Position numbers and translations under genes: made by a program. The notes under the pieces were generated by a model, which worked only from the letters and a program-made list of their open reading frames with translations, was not told where the DNA came from and did no database searches. From Ischnura elegans (Eukaryota; Arthropoda; Insecta; Odonata; Coenagrionidae), in contig NC_060247.1 of assembly GCF_921293095.1 (NCBI RefSeq), positions 109,945,111 to 110,009,110 of the forward strand: a stretch of 64,000 nt of DNA, read 5' to 3'. Below, in pieces: positions 34,355 to 46,422 of this stretch. Numbering within the stretch: the first letter of the stretch is position 1; every line of letters begins with the position of its first letter.

Positions 34355-36412
34355 GAGCGTTTCTACGTAACTGTCATACTAGGGTTCAAAAATTCAATTT
34401 GAGGTAAATGGACCGTTCAAAGTCCTAACATGGTGTAAATATTCCAAATTTTAATAATCCGTACCTGTTTCTCCCCATACTCCAACCATTTTTTACAAAA
34501 ACGCCGCGGAATTGAGCACTTGTATCACATGAGCAAATGATTCCGTTTACAGAGCCATTATATTACTGAAGATTTCGCAACTAAGATAAGATTTTTCTAT
34601 GAAAATTTACAGTTAACCATTCTCCCCGTGCGCGTGCTCCCCAATCATGACTGTGTCTTACCAATCCATTTCATCAATACTTGAAAGCCACATGTTCACG
34701 CAGAGGAATGTAACGCAACAGTGCGTCGTTTTGGTGTCAGTCAGTGACGATTGACATACATTTTTTTCCGCTGACCAAAATCGAGGGATGCGGGAGATAA
34801 ATCGTTTCGTATCCAAATCAAGTCCATCCCAAGGATGAAAGATCAGAATTAAAAAATTCCCCAGAATTCACCGTTTTTGTTCCTGAGGGCCGTCACTGAC
34901 TGACATTTTAACCTGTGGTATTGCTCAAGTTTCAAATTTTGGTGCGTGCGCTTCATTGGCCCCGATTGGTACACTAAATTCGTGGCATAATATGTTCCTC
35001 GAGTAATAATGTTATATCAGTTTTATTTTTCTTGGTAAATTGTTTGTTTATGCAGCGGAATATTTTATTTTTTTGCCAATTGTTGACTTCAGCATGCCGC
35101 GTATCATCGTCACCTTCATTGTCGTCGCGTCGCTTCGGTACGTTTGTTGTGAAAGCGGGACATAGGAGCAGAATGATTGTTGAGATCTGAAATCCCTAAT
35201 TGTAACATATGTCAGGATTTATTAAGATGGCAAAGACGGGAGCAGAGAGACAGCGCGAGCATCGTGAGAGGAAAAAGTAAAGAGGTGAACGCGAGGAATT
35301 AAACAGGAAGAATAGAGAGCGGCAATGAAGTCGTAACAGATCATGGAAAGGGTGGTGTTGATGTAGTTGGGGGCAAAGGCAGAAACATGACCTGGGAAGC
35401 TTTTAAGTCGGGTTCTCCTGTAATAAATGCAGTATGAGTGTGTAATTAAAACAGCATGAAAATAAAATTTGCAGAGATCCCTGTACACGGCATTTCTGCC
35501 TCCAATGAAATGCTGGACTAACAGTGGCACGGCATTTCACCCATTTGGAACACACTCTATGTTCACCATGTGGAGTTAGTTGCTATAAATATAACTAAGA
35601 TGTCTCCTTACGCAATAGATCATAGTGCTAGGAGTACTCACCATTTTAAGCAAGAATATAGAAATCGAAGCAAAATTACTGGATAAAATACATACTATGT
35701 GCTTATGTTTCAGTGGAGTAGCCAGGAATTTCGTTCAGGGGGGGTCTAACACGGGGAAAATGTTTTAAAAACAGGGTACTAGGTAGAGGGTTCTAAACTA
35801 ATTTTAACACTTTTCTCTGGAGGAAAATAATTGTGTTTTTCTTTTGTGAAAATAATTTCGGGGGGGGGGGGGGGGTCCGGACCCCCTGGCTATGCAACTG
35901 TATTGTTTCTTTTAAATAAATTTCTGTGTTCAATATACATTTATTTTGCAATGCTCATTCCATGAAAAAGAAAAGTTAACACGCATCAAATCACATGTGT
36001 CAGTCAGTGACAATTCCCGTCAGTCAGTGACGCTCCATTTTTATGGCCAAAGAGAGGAAACCATTACTAACACAAAGTCACGATTTTGTATACGTTTGGG
36101 CAACACTTAGAACTATTTTAAGTATTTCGTGGATTTTATTTATCTTGCATAATTTCAGAGCAATGCGAAGAAATGTGACAACGTCACAAAACGGAGTTTC
36201 ATTTTTGTCAGTCAGTGACGACGACTTTGAAGTTTAAAATCTCCGGTTCTACTGGGGTCACAGGGTGGTACCAAGGCCAGTGTATGCTTTCACTAACTTG
36301 TTTTTGGTGTAATCCTCCAGAAAGTTCCTAAATTGATTTGTATTAAGTCAAAGGGGAAATACATGAACAAAAACAAGGTGTAACGGTCAGTCAGTGACGC
36401 GTAGAAACGCTC
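34355..36412. mobile_element. TIR DNA transposon with TAAT TSD and repeated GTCAGTCAGTGACG motif
   Basis: GAGCGTTTCTACG at 34355-34367 is inverted exactly at 36400-36412. TAAT lies outside both ends (34351-34354 and 36413-36416). Inside, GTCAGTCAGTGACG occurs at 34736, 36019, 36207 and 36386 on plus, GTCAGTCAGTGACA at 35999, and the reverse complement at 34891-34904. The motifs sit near both ends, as transposase-binding subterminal repeats do. No transposase ORF is visible. A G-run repeat (35715-35900) is nested. The superfamily is not assigned; a 4-bp TSD is unusual for the common ones. Confidence 0.85.
35715..35900. repeat. G-run / C-run repeat nested in the TIR element
   Basis: Runs GTGGAGTAGCCAGGAATTTC...G17, GTCCGGACCCCCTGGCTATGC. 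The ends are complementary (AGCCAGG / CCTGGCT), giving a short terminal palindrome. Confidence 0.7.
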
Positions 36413-36499
36413 TAATAGGGAAAAACGGTTGATGTAACCACATCAACAACTACTTCTTTTGACATCGCGTATGAATAATCTGCGTGATTCGTCTGAACT

Positions 36500-36648
36500 G
36501 ATACGAATGAACATAGTGCGTTGTGCAGCTGTTACCAGGATCAGGTTGGCAGCCGCTAGACCTCGGAGCATAAGTACTGGGCAAAGATTGTTTGAGCAAT
36601 TGAGAACAGATGTCTTCCAGAGCGAAACGGAGAACATCATCTAAGAAA
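36500..36648 (+). mobile_element. Jockey/CR1-like LINE extreme C-terminal fragment
   Basis: The plus frame ends QRLFEQLRTDVFQSETENII then a stop, similar to RLLEQLRMDTFKSDRKNII in the LINE fragment at 10070-10660. It sits just outside the TIR transposon. Confidence 0.45.
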
Positions 36649-36964
36649 TACGCTGTATTTCCATGCTCGGCAGAAACGGTAAAAATGAGGCCGCTTGCAG
36701 TGTATTATGTTGATGTTGATGAATATCAGCAAGAGCAGTTGCTTCGCTGATTTGTTTCATAAATCACATTCGTTTTCTACAGTGACGGTAAATGTGCTGT
36801 GAAAAAGTAACCGAGCTCAATTACATTTACTTTTTTAAAAAAAGGTAATCAAATAAGATTACAAATTAATTTCTTAATTAATTGTTTTAAAAAGTAATCA
36901 GTAGAATTAAAATTACTTCTTTTAAGATTGTCCACTAAGGAGACCACTTGCCAACTGTCGAACA

Positions 36965-37480
36965 CTGGTCACAGAAACCTATGAGCGGCTTTTGTGCAAA
37001 AAATATATTGCAATAAAATTATTCCTGATTATGCTTTGAGTAAGAAAAGAGATGTGGTGTCAAATAAGGGTATGTGTGCTTCGCCTGTAATATTATTTAG
37101 AGCATGAGCAGATTAGCGTCGTGTGTGTAATTAACGTTTTCCCCCTATAAACATTTTTCACCAGCATTAACACTTCTTTCTTGTTTTACTTTTATTTCAT
37201 CTCACCGACGCGCCGTAAAAGTATTGTGCTTTCGCAAGTAACTTTGCATCCATTAATAAAGCCCAGTGAAAATATAAACGTACTGGAAGGGAAAAATTCT
37301 CCATGCATACATTTTACCTTAAATATTACCTCTGAGGACGTGTCCAACTAATACACTCTATTTTGCGCGTCCTGCCGGGATAAAAAAATTCTATTCTTAC
37401 TAATGAAATATTCGCATTTTTTTCATCGGTTTTTATGCCAGATTAATTATACATATTTCTCAATAATGTGTAATTGATTA
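36965..37480 (+). repeat. Dispersed repeat, copy 1 (partner at 47795-48135)
   Basis: Collinear with 47795-48135: CCTATGAGCGGCTTTTGT, GCAGATTAGCGT, CCAGCATTAACAC, TTTCGCAAGTAACTTTGCAT, CCATTAAT. Its right part (37336-37470, GAGGACGTGTCC... to TTAATTATACATAT) also resembles 40140-40290. It could be a TE family or remains of a segmental duplication. Confidence 0.75.
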
Positions 37481-38764
37481 ATAGAAATTTCCAAAGTTGC
37501 AACTTCCGTATAAGCACTGTAACATCACAAGGGGTGTAATATTTTGAATCCATTACTCGTAGGCTACATCATAAGGATGGCTGAGCCTGAAAATGCAAAC
37601 TATGGCACTCAGGAATTCCAATTTATCTGTAGATCTAGTGAAAACGGTAAAGTAAAAGTAGATTACTAGCAAGTAACGATTACAACGAAATTAACGGTTA
37701 CTCTTTCACTGCAAGGAGTACACTACATGTTAATACTACATTTCGTAAAGAGGAAACGGTACAAGTCATCCGATTGTTACTGTTCGATTACTTAACAACC
37801 CTGGTTTTCTACTGCCACGTTATCTTTCTAAAAAAAATATGGTGAAGCATGGCTCAAAATTTTGTTTTCCAGGTGCGTTCTTGGCTATCTTCTTGGTAGT
37901 GCTATGTGATCCAATACCGTCATCAGAGGACGACCAGTAATTTTTGCAATGTCGAACCAAGGTGCATGTGAGTACTCGCCAAGTTTCTACTTAAAAAAGC
38001 GGCAATGCACTCTACCATAACTATTTTTGTCTTTCTTGTTTATTTTAAGTAAGAGGCACAATATGAACATTTCCTTGCATGAATAGTTTAGAAATGTTTT
38101 TCACGCACAGCATTCGTAATTCATCTACTCTCCTAAACCTCGGAAATTGAAATATACCCTTCGGCCATTTAAAAAATCGAGGATTCAGTAAAATTTAATT
38201 TTATAAAGCTCTTTTTTATGCAGAAATGTTGTCTTCACTGTAAAAATTACAATGAAATTCACCAATTAAATATTTTTTCCCGTGGCGAGGTGAAGAAGAC
38301 GACCGTTTCACCATTTTTATTGTTTTTCGCGTGTTCTTCTTCACTCTTTCGACCGTAGAAGCTAAACGTTTACGAATGAACGTTGATAAATGATTCATTA
38401 TTATAGCCAAATAAACAATGAGTAAAAAGCTACATGACACGACCCTATGGAGCTTCGGCAGAATTTCATACAAATGCTTAAAATACAGCGTTCTGCCTTT
38501 TTACGGAGATATTAGGTTCTTGTTTAAAGGGAACAATTTTGTATGAACACAAAAATGAGAGTCTTTCCAATCTAAAACTTCTGTCACGCCACATTTCTGT
38601 ATCCTCCAAAGAATTTTTTATTTTCAAATAGCGTTAAAATTATGATTTCATTATTATTTTCTCCTGTTTTCCTCCGCTTTGATGATATCTTCTTGGAACT
38701 CTTTTGTTATGCTGTCCTGTAAGTTTATCGCTCACAACTAGTAAAGGGGTTCAAAAAAGGCTAT

Positions 38765-39932
38765 TCGGGCTTCCAGCCGGGTGGTCTCCCTCCATTCTGC
38801 CGACGTTTCGGAACACGAGTCGGGTTCCATCCTCAGGGCTAATGGTGAGTGGATGAAGTTTGCCAGCTTGTTTACTTTTCAGTTGGTTGTGAGGTCTAAA
38901 GTGATTGGCTCGGAGGCAGCCAATCTTATTTTCTTAAGTGCCGGTTTCCATGCATTACTCAGTGAATACCCTGTGTCACGATTGAGGGTGTTAGTTGCCA
39001 GCCGGATCTCGATGGATTCCTTAACCAGTCTTTTCCAGAAATCAGTCTCGCGGCATAGAATTTTCACGTCATCCCACTTTACCCTGTGATCGGATTCAAT
39101 GGTGTGTTCTACAACCGCGGATTTTTCCGGTTGGCAGAGCCTAAGGTGTCTCTTATGTTCTTTTATCCTTGTATTGATAGTTCTCCCCGTTTCCCCCACG
39201 TAAACCTGCCCACACTCACAAGGAATTTGGTAGACCCCTGGAGTTTCAAAACCACAAGGATCCTTCGCTTTAAGAAGTAGATCTCTTAGTTTGGAGCATG
39301 GTTGGAAAACGGTGTCAATACTTTGTTTTTTGAGGATCCTTGAAATTTTCCCGGACACCGTAGACACATAGGGAATTTTGGCAATAGCGATGGGCTTTGG
39401 TCTTTCTTCCTCCTTTAAAGAGCCTAGATTTTTAATGCTCCTTTTTAGGGCCGAGTGTATCTCCTCATTACTGTAGCCATTTTGCTTGAAGGTGGTTTTC
39501 AGATGTCTTATCTCTTTTGGCAGGCTTTCTTGGTCCGCTATGGCTTTGGCTCGATGGAAAAGGGTGGACAAAACTGCTCTCCGTTGGGCGGGGTGGTGAT
39601 GACTTCGCCCATTTAAATAGAGGTCCGTGTTGGTCGGCTTGCGGTAGACGCTGTGACCGAGCGTACCGTCGTTCTTTCTATGGATAAGGATATCCAGAAA
39701 CGGGATTCGGTTGTCTTCCTCGATTTCCATCGTGAATTGTATATTTGCATGTCGACTGTTCATATGGCTCAGGAAATGTTGTAAACTCTCCCTCCCATGA
39801 GGCCAAATGATAAAGGTATCGTCGACATAGCGATAGAAGCATCTGGGCTTGAGGGTTGCAGATGAAAGTGCTTCTTCTTCGAAAGACTCCATGAAAAAGT
39901 TGGCTATTATAGTAAAGGGGTTGATTTAATGA
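38765..39932 (-). mobile_element. Penelope-like element, 5'-truncated: RT fragment plus GIY-YIG
   Basis: An open minus-strand frame from 39932 to the stop at 38879 reads NPFTIIANFFMESFEEEAL, then CFYRYVDDTFIIW (RT motif C, YVDD), IPFLDILI (motif D region), VYRKPTNTDLYLN, and a C-terminal GIY-YIG domain, GVYQIPCECGQVYVGETGRT followed by RIKEH and downstream SAVVEH. This RT-linker-GIY-YIG order defines EN-positive Penelope-like elements. The N-terminal RT half is missing at a truncation near 39932. The 3' flank carries CGACGTTTCGG and CATCCTCAGG, typical of PLE terminal repeats. The remaining about 351 codons have no stop, so insertion is recent. It lies between exons 2 and 4 of gene 3. Confidence 0.92.
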
Positions 39933-40229
39933 TATTAGGTGTAATTATTTCTATGTTTATACCTATGTACTCTTAGATTTTGTAAAAGTATTTTTTTTGT
40001 TAAGTCCTTCAGAAGTAAATATCTTTCTGAATCTAAATCTAAATCTACGACTGAGGGATCTACACAGAGAGAAAATGTTCTCTTAGACTAAGAGAAAATT
40101 ATCTATTTTCCTAAACTATGGCATCTTTAAAGCGATTTTAGATTCTGAGGACTTTCCATTATGAACGTGTCCTACCAATGCTATCCATCTTACACATTCT
40201 GCCGAGCTGAAAAAAATGCTATTCATGCC

Positions 40230-41075
40230 AATGAATTATTGCATTTTTCCCCTCGATTTTCATACTATATTGATTAAACATATAATTATATATAGGGCAT
40301 TTATAATTTGGAGACATGAGACGATTATCAATGGATTATTCTTTAAATTGGAATATTTTATTGGGAGTGATTTCCCATAATATGGCACTTCAAATTGTGC
40401 AAGTCTGCTGAACAACGTCAATGTTAACCCCTTATCGTCACATAATCAGAAAAAGTTACTTCCTTCAGTTTAAAGGCTTGGTCCATCAAAAATAATGCTA
40501 AATTGTCCTACTAGTGACTTTAAATTTACATGGAGCATTTTGTAGATTTCCCTGGCATCTTATTTCCTCCCGACTTGGACTTCTTTCTTCGCAATCAAGC
40601 CTACTCCCTTTCATTCTCTCTAAAAAATCCAATACTCCTCTCGATTTCTAGCTAAAAAAAATTCCCTTTAACACGGATTAGCGCAGAGCTGCCTCTGGGA
40701 GAAATTCAATTTCAAGACTTTTCATTAAAAAAATGAGATAATTTTCGACTCAATCATAACTATTATGGCAGCTACATGTTTAGCTCTTAAACATTACAGC
40801 CCAAAAAATGTACAATATAAATCTTTCCTGAAGAGAGCCGAAAATTTATACATCATTGATATTACTTAGAAGCAATATTGGGGATATATACTAGCCATAC
40901 CCTCACCCGATCAGTACTCCCTCCATACGTATCATGGGAAATCACTCCCAGTAAAATATTCTAAATAAAGGAATAATCAGTTGATAGTCGTCTCATGTCC
41001 CCTAATTAGGAATACCCTCTTGAGAAATATAGGTATAATTAATCTGTTATAAAAACCGAGGACGTTCTGTCTTGA
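40230..41075. mobile_element. Element with long terminal inverted repeats
   Basis: GACATGAGACGATTATCAAT...GGGAGTGATTTCCCAT (to about 40382) is inverted at about 40931-41000. Weaker similarity extends outward to about 40230 and 41075. The outer left part also resembles 37336-37470. No transposase was recognised. It sits in the enlarged exon 2 to exon 4 interval of gene 3. Confidence 0.7.
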
Positions 41076-41811
41076 ATCACATACTAATGAGTAGATTTTG
41101 TTTACCCGTTGGGGATAAACTGAACAGTTTAAAACCGTTTTAAATCTGTTTGAACACCAATGGCTGTCATAATACAATATTTCTTTTACAAAAGACTTTA
41201 ATAACTCTTTTTCTTTTTATTGCAGCTGATAAGTCTTAGTATTTTTCCACACATTGCGTTACTTAATTTTTCAAACGTAGTTCAAATTTTATTTCTTGGA
41301 TAGCACTAGATCTAATCTATAAATATAGTAGTATAATTTGTTTGAGGCTGTATGCATTCCTATACATGCCATGTAAAAAGTATTCTGTAATTGTGCATGT
41401 AGGGAATTAATTTATATTATTATTAATTTACCTTCATTTAGTGGGTATTACTCATTTAATATTACGCATATATGTATTGATAATATGAATTTTATTTTTC
41501 ATAAGCGTATAATGCAAGGCTTTGAAACCTGTATGACCAAGGTCTATGAAATGGATATGCAAAATGAAACGCTTCGACCATCAAGCGAAGAGGGATGCTC
41601 GACGTGTAAACTCATGTGCAGGCAAGCAATCACATGATGTAACTTCAGTAGTTTGTGTTCCACTCAAAGCATATGCGCTGCATGAAAACATTTTTATGCT
41701 TTTGTAACATGGTAACAACGTATATTTGCAATTCCAATCGCTCATTTGAGTTTTTTCCTCGGTTTTATACGCCAGAGTGCACGCTTTTTCCAACATCTTC
41801 AAATAGTAACG

Positions 41812-42362
41812 GGTGTTTCAAAATGGATAGCGAGATTTCAACGCTTTCTAATATTTATTGCACCAAACCCACGATTATAACTTGGATCAAAATGAAAGAG
41901 TGACTAAATGAAATCCTACAAATGTTCAATCTGAATAACATCCACCACACGGCACACGTCAAGGCGATGTTAGAGTTCTTCCCAAACCTATATTAGCGTC
42001 TCTTGAGTAATTTTTGCAGCAGCTACTTCAATCCTGTTTCTTGATTTGGGAAGGTCATCGGTTGGGCACGGATGTTATTATCACAGCCGAATTTAATGCG
42101 GAACTTAAGTTGCACGGTAACTGCATGTTCCCTCTTTTGAAAACCCCAAAGCACAACAAAATATTTCTGTTCGCGAGTCGTCATCTTTGCTACTAGTGCT
42201 TTCTAACAGATGGAAGTGGAGACATTGGTCTACATAAGCATTGTTGCCATCAAAACACTACTGTCTGAGTTACACTTTCGTTTGATGCATCATTTGTTGC
42301 TGACAGTTCACGGTAATAAATATTATACAGCTTTAAAACTCCTCTATTAATTTTGAAACACC
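41812..42362. mobile_element. Short TIR element, GGTGTTTCAAAAT ends
   Basis: GGTGTTTCAAAAT at 41812-41824 is the exact inverted complement of 42350-42362, giving a 551-bp element. The interior has no intact ORF. It is probably a non-autonomous DNA transposon of unknown family. Confidence 0.65.
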
Positions 42363-43884
42363 TGGTATTTTTTTAGGTAATTGTACTGGTAAGAAACGGA
42401 GATACTTAAAATGGCGTGACTTAATTAAATTGGTTGGACAATTAAAGGTGAGAAAAACTGAATAAACCAGGAGGAAGAGTTGAGTTGATGCTAAGAATAT
42501 AATTTATTTCCGGGTCATTTCTTTTCTCTCTAGTTTCCTTATTTATCTAACGGGATACAAAACGGGATGGTCCTTCTATTATTTTATTCTAAATTTTATA
42601 ACTTATTACTTTTAAGTTTTATTATAGTAATTATAAAAATGATAGAATGACCACGTTATGGTAGAACTGTCATTTTAATAATTTCCCAAATAAGTTGGTA
42701 AATGGATAACTTTTGTCTTTCTTGGATACTTTCTGTCGAATATCTATCTTAAGTTGATAAAAGTGATCCATTATAGTAAAAATGTCAATCCCGATTATTT
42801 TACATTGATGATGGAATAGTATAAACACGGTAATTGTAGCTGGGAACGTCTTCCCTTCCCTCAGAAAAATTTGCAAAGTGAAAAATAAAAAAAAATTCAC
42901 TATTAAATAAACATTTCATCAGAGATTAGGCTTGATATGAGTCCCGAGAAAGTTAAATTTAAAGCATTTTCTGGGGAAGAAAAAGAAACACTATTGAAAT
43001 TGGGGTACCCCAATAGACCCTCTTAGCCAATTTCTCTGCCTACGTCCATGTCAACACTTCCAGTTACCTACATTGGTTACAGAAACGTTTGTTGATTACA
43101 ATGAGGACGTGACGTAAGTCCACGCATGCTCACTTTTTAAAATCTCTGTGAATCCATATCATTCGACAACTTAGTAAATTTTTAGTCAAATATGACTATT
43201 TAATTAATATCCTGTTGTATGGTTTGCAATTTATTTGCGAATATTCTTATCAAATGTCGCCAATTTAGCTAGAGTATGGATATCGTTCCGAATTTTCATT
43301 TAGAAGTTAAAATTCTTTTTATTTTTTTCACAGGAACATTGATGCCGTCTTACAGTGCTTGCGGAACGCAGAGGAATCTCTAATATCCGTCTCAAATAAG
43401 TCACAAACCATGGTTCCATTTCTGGTTAACATGATTGATGAAGCATTTCATGCAGGTTGTGAAAACAACGCAGATATAATGATTGGTAAAAATTTTGAAT
43501 CTTAATTTTATATTTGTTCTTTAAATGTTAATTTAATCGCTCAATGATATTAGGAGGTCTAGAAGGGAATTTTAAAACTTTTCTCCTACGAACATCTACC
43601 TGAAAGGGCTTATTTGGCAACCATTGCAAAACTTTTGCTGTCGCAGATTCCTTTGCAATTAAGAATCATGGAAACGCCAAAAAGTAGTGATTATCTGGAT
43701 ACTGAAACAAAGTGATTGTCAACGAGTTGACCTCGTGAAGGTCCATAGATAGTAATAATTGAAGCAACTGAATTAATTTTCCACACTTTTTAAATCTCAC
43801 TCGACCCATTTCAATACTTATTTGTTTTATTTATTTTCTTATTTATATCAATTACCCCCGAAAACAGCAAAATGTGACCTTTTA

Positions 43885-44030
43885 CATCGAGAGTTTATGC
43901 AGCCAACCACAAACGAAACACCCATGTCCTGGAAGGGGCAACTTATCCAGGCGGGACTCAAACCCGCGGTATGGTAGGCGAGGACTTATCCCCGCCGCCA
44001 CCGACGCAGACAATAGGCATAATTTTCAAG
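43885..44030 (-). mobile_element. tRNA-derived SINE, family 2, copy 2
   Basis: GGCGGGACTCAAACCCGCGG is a reverse B box. GTCCTGGA...ATCCAGGC and CCGCCGCCACCGACGC match the order seen at 24090-24245. It lies in intron 4 of gene 3. Confidence 0.6.
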
Positions 44031-45094
44031 AGCAGTGTCTTGAAAATGATGCGTAAGCATTGAAACCGGTCGAGTAAGATTAAAAAGAGTGTGGAAAATT
44101 ACTACACCTGTTTCAATTATCACTGAAATATAACTTTAACAGGCTTCAAAAACTTCCTTACTGCCTTTTCGTATCTGTTTGGCCCAAAATTTGTTTTTTC
44201 TTCCTATAGGGAAGATGAAAATCCCACCCTCCTACCCAAAGTTGTCCCTCCCTCACCCTTCAAGGGCCGCATTCCTTCCCCAGTTGCTGTCAAACCCTCT
44301 TCCTAAAGTACCTTCTGAGAGTTCTGGTTAACCTTATCGTTTGGCATACACAACCACACGTTACGCTGATAGCCGGCCACGTAACCAGAAATAAATAAAT
44401 CGCTGACTCAAGGAGTTTGGAGTCCAAGTTCATGGGAAAATATCTTAAAACTTCCTTCCCGCGCACCTCTCATGCACTGGACCATAGCACGTGCTTGAAA
44501 GCACCAATAATCAGCTTAACTTGATCTACAATTCACTTGATGACGAAGGAGAACGGTCACACTTGAAAATTTACGAGCCATCTCCAACGGGCGGAACATT
44601 TAGCGGTCATCGCCATGTTTAACCGTCTTTGTGCCATCTCCTTGGATTGGCACTGGCGAGAAATGCCAAAGGTATTTTAATTTAATGTAACATCTTCGAA
44701 AAAAAAATTTGTAGTATCTTTTTTTGGCATGTCAACATGATGTTTTTTTATTTCACTCCCGTTATTAAAATTTTTAACCGTATAATTAATCCTGATTTTT
44801 CATTCAAGTGCTTAGCCACTGCATAATTATTGTTTTTTTTTTGCTGATTTGGTGCTATGCGGACATGTATTGTGTGAAATTTTTGGTGGAAAATTTGGTG
44901 CTACGGGGACATATATTTTGCGAAAAATGGTATTTTGAAGGCTTTTTAAAATTTTTTGGTACTTACTATTTCGTTATTTATTTGGGGTTATGCATATTAT
45001 TGTGTCTTAATTTACTTCCTAAATTTATGTTAACACCCGACTTCATGGTCGACTTGTAACTAAATATTTTAATAACAATAATAATAATAATAAT

Positions 45095-45870
45095 GCCCGG
45101 TTAAAAAGAGGTGAGCTATATAAGGAAATTAATGGAGGGGACAATGGTAGCTATTCAGGACAGAGTAATTGGTACGAAGAATTATAGGAAATATATAATC
45201 AAAGACGGAAGCATATTAAATGACTTATGCCGTAAATGTAATGCAAAGAGTGAGACGATAGAACACATAATTAGCGAATGTACGAATTTAGTTGGTAATG
45301 AATACACCAAAAGACACAATAGTATATGCAAAATTATTTATTTAGAAATAGCATATGTTACCGGATTAAAAATGGATCATGAACCATATTACCTGTTCAC
45401 CCCTGCTACAGTGCTGGAAAATGAAAATTACAAATTAAACTGGGACAACACAATTTACACAGACAAGCCTGTTCAGCATAACAGACCGGACATAATCTGG
45501 ATTAAAAAAAAAGAAAAGCAGACCTTTATAATTGAAATAGCAGTTCCGGCTGACCACAACCTTAATAAGAAAAACGAGGAAAAGAAACAAAAATATCAAG
45601 AACTCGCAAGGCAAATAAAAACTATTTGGAAGCAGGACGTGATCACCATCATCCCCATAGTAATATCATCAACAGGAATAATAAATTCATCACTTAATTT
45701 TGGAATTGAACAATTAAAAATTAAAAGAAACACAAATATAACATTCAAAAATCTGTAATACTGGATACATGTAGAACAGTTAGATTGTTTTTAAATCAAT
45801 TGTAACTTGAGGCAGCGTCTTGGCAAGGCCCGACACTGGCAGACCTCCAAGTAAATCTTGTGGAAAAATA
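45095..45870 (+). mobile_element. 5'-truncated R4/Dong-like LINE in a TAA microsatellite
   Basis: One open frame to the stop at 45756-45758 (about 215 codons from 45111, entering without its true start). It carries CRKCNAKSETIEHIISEC, a C-x2-C...H-x4-C knuckle, then RPDIIWIKKKEKQ and IIEIAVPAD, a PD...(D/E) restriction-like endonuclease core, then a charged KxxKYxEL helix and IIPIVISSTG. This is the C-terminus of RLE-type non-LTR retrotransposons. The copy is bracketed by TAA repeats (45071-45094 and about 45867-45885), the target of Dong-like members of the R4 clade. It lies in intron 4 of gene 3. Confidence 0.85.
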
Positions 45871-46036
45871 AATAATAATAATAATAATTGTAAATTGGAA
45901 TAATCAAGTACCCCAAAGCTGGTATTTGAGTATGTGGCACTTTTCGGCTGAGAAGGAAAAACCGATGTATCATCCCGCGGCACTGAGAGGGTTAATAAAT
46001 TCGGTACAACGGGTACCATTTGAAATTCCATGCTAA

Positions 46037-46060
46037 TTAAAAAAAAAAAAAAAAAAAAAA
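46037..46060. repeat. Poly(A) run
   Basis: About 22-23 consecutive A residues between the TAA-targeted LINE and the downstream SINE. It may be a retroposon tail. Confidence 0.8.
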
Positions 46061-46117
46061 ACTCGGCGGTGACCCAGATATCACTTCCATTTGCAGTGGT
46101 TCGTGAAATATCAAAAG

Positions 46118-46422
46118 GGGGATCGGGTTGGTGTGGTGGCTAGAGTGTTGGCTTCCCACCCGGTGGGCCCGGGTTCAAATCCCGGCAGTGGCAGAGAATT
46201 TTCAGAGGCTGTCCGGTCCCTGCTTGAATGTTGTGTGGAGGACATTTCAAGCGCAACACTCCGTCCGTCGGATGGGACGTTAAGCCGTGGTCCCCTTGGC
46301 GCCTTTCGTTAAGAGCAGGCTAACGCCGACGCCGGGTTTCTCTCCACCCTTCCTTCCATACCCTTCCCTCATGGCGCAAATGACCTCAGCTGTCGGTCGC
46401 CTCCTCCAAACACCATACCACC
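46118..46422 (+). mobile_element. tRNA-derived SINE with perfect 10-bp TSD, copy 2
   Basis: Flanked by ATATCAAAAG at 46108-46117 and 46423-46432. Same A box, B box (GGTTCAAATCCCGG), body and ACCATACC-type tail as 33969-34282. It is inserted about 190 bp upstream of exon 5 of gene 3. Confidence 0.92.

Noticed and set aside
35096-35137. A signal-peptide-like first exon (MPRIIVTFIVVASL) followed by a GTACGT donor
   Set aside because: It lies inside the 34355-36412 TIR transposon, its length gives phase 2 rather than the family's phase 1, and no partner exon fits.
38781-39280. Plus-strand ORFs of 64-102 codons
   Set aside because: Antisense shadows of the Penelope-like coding frame.
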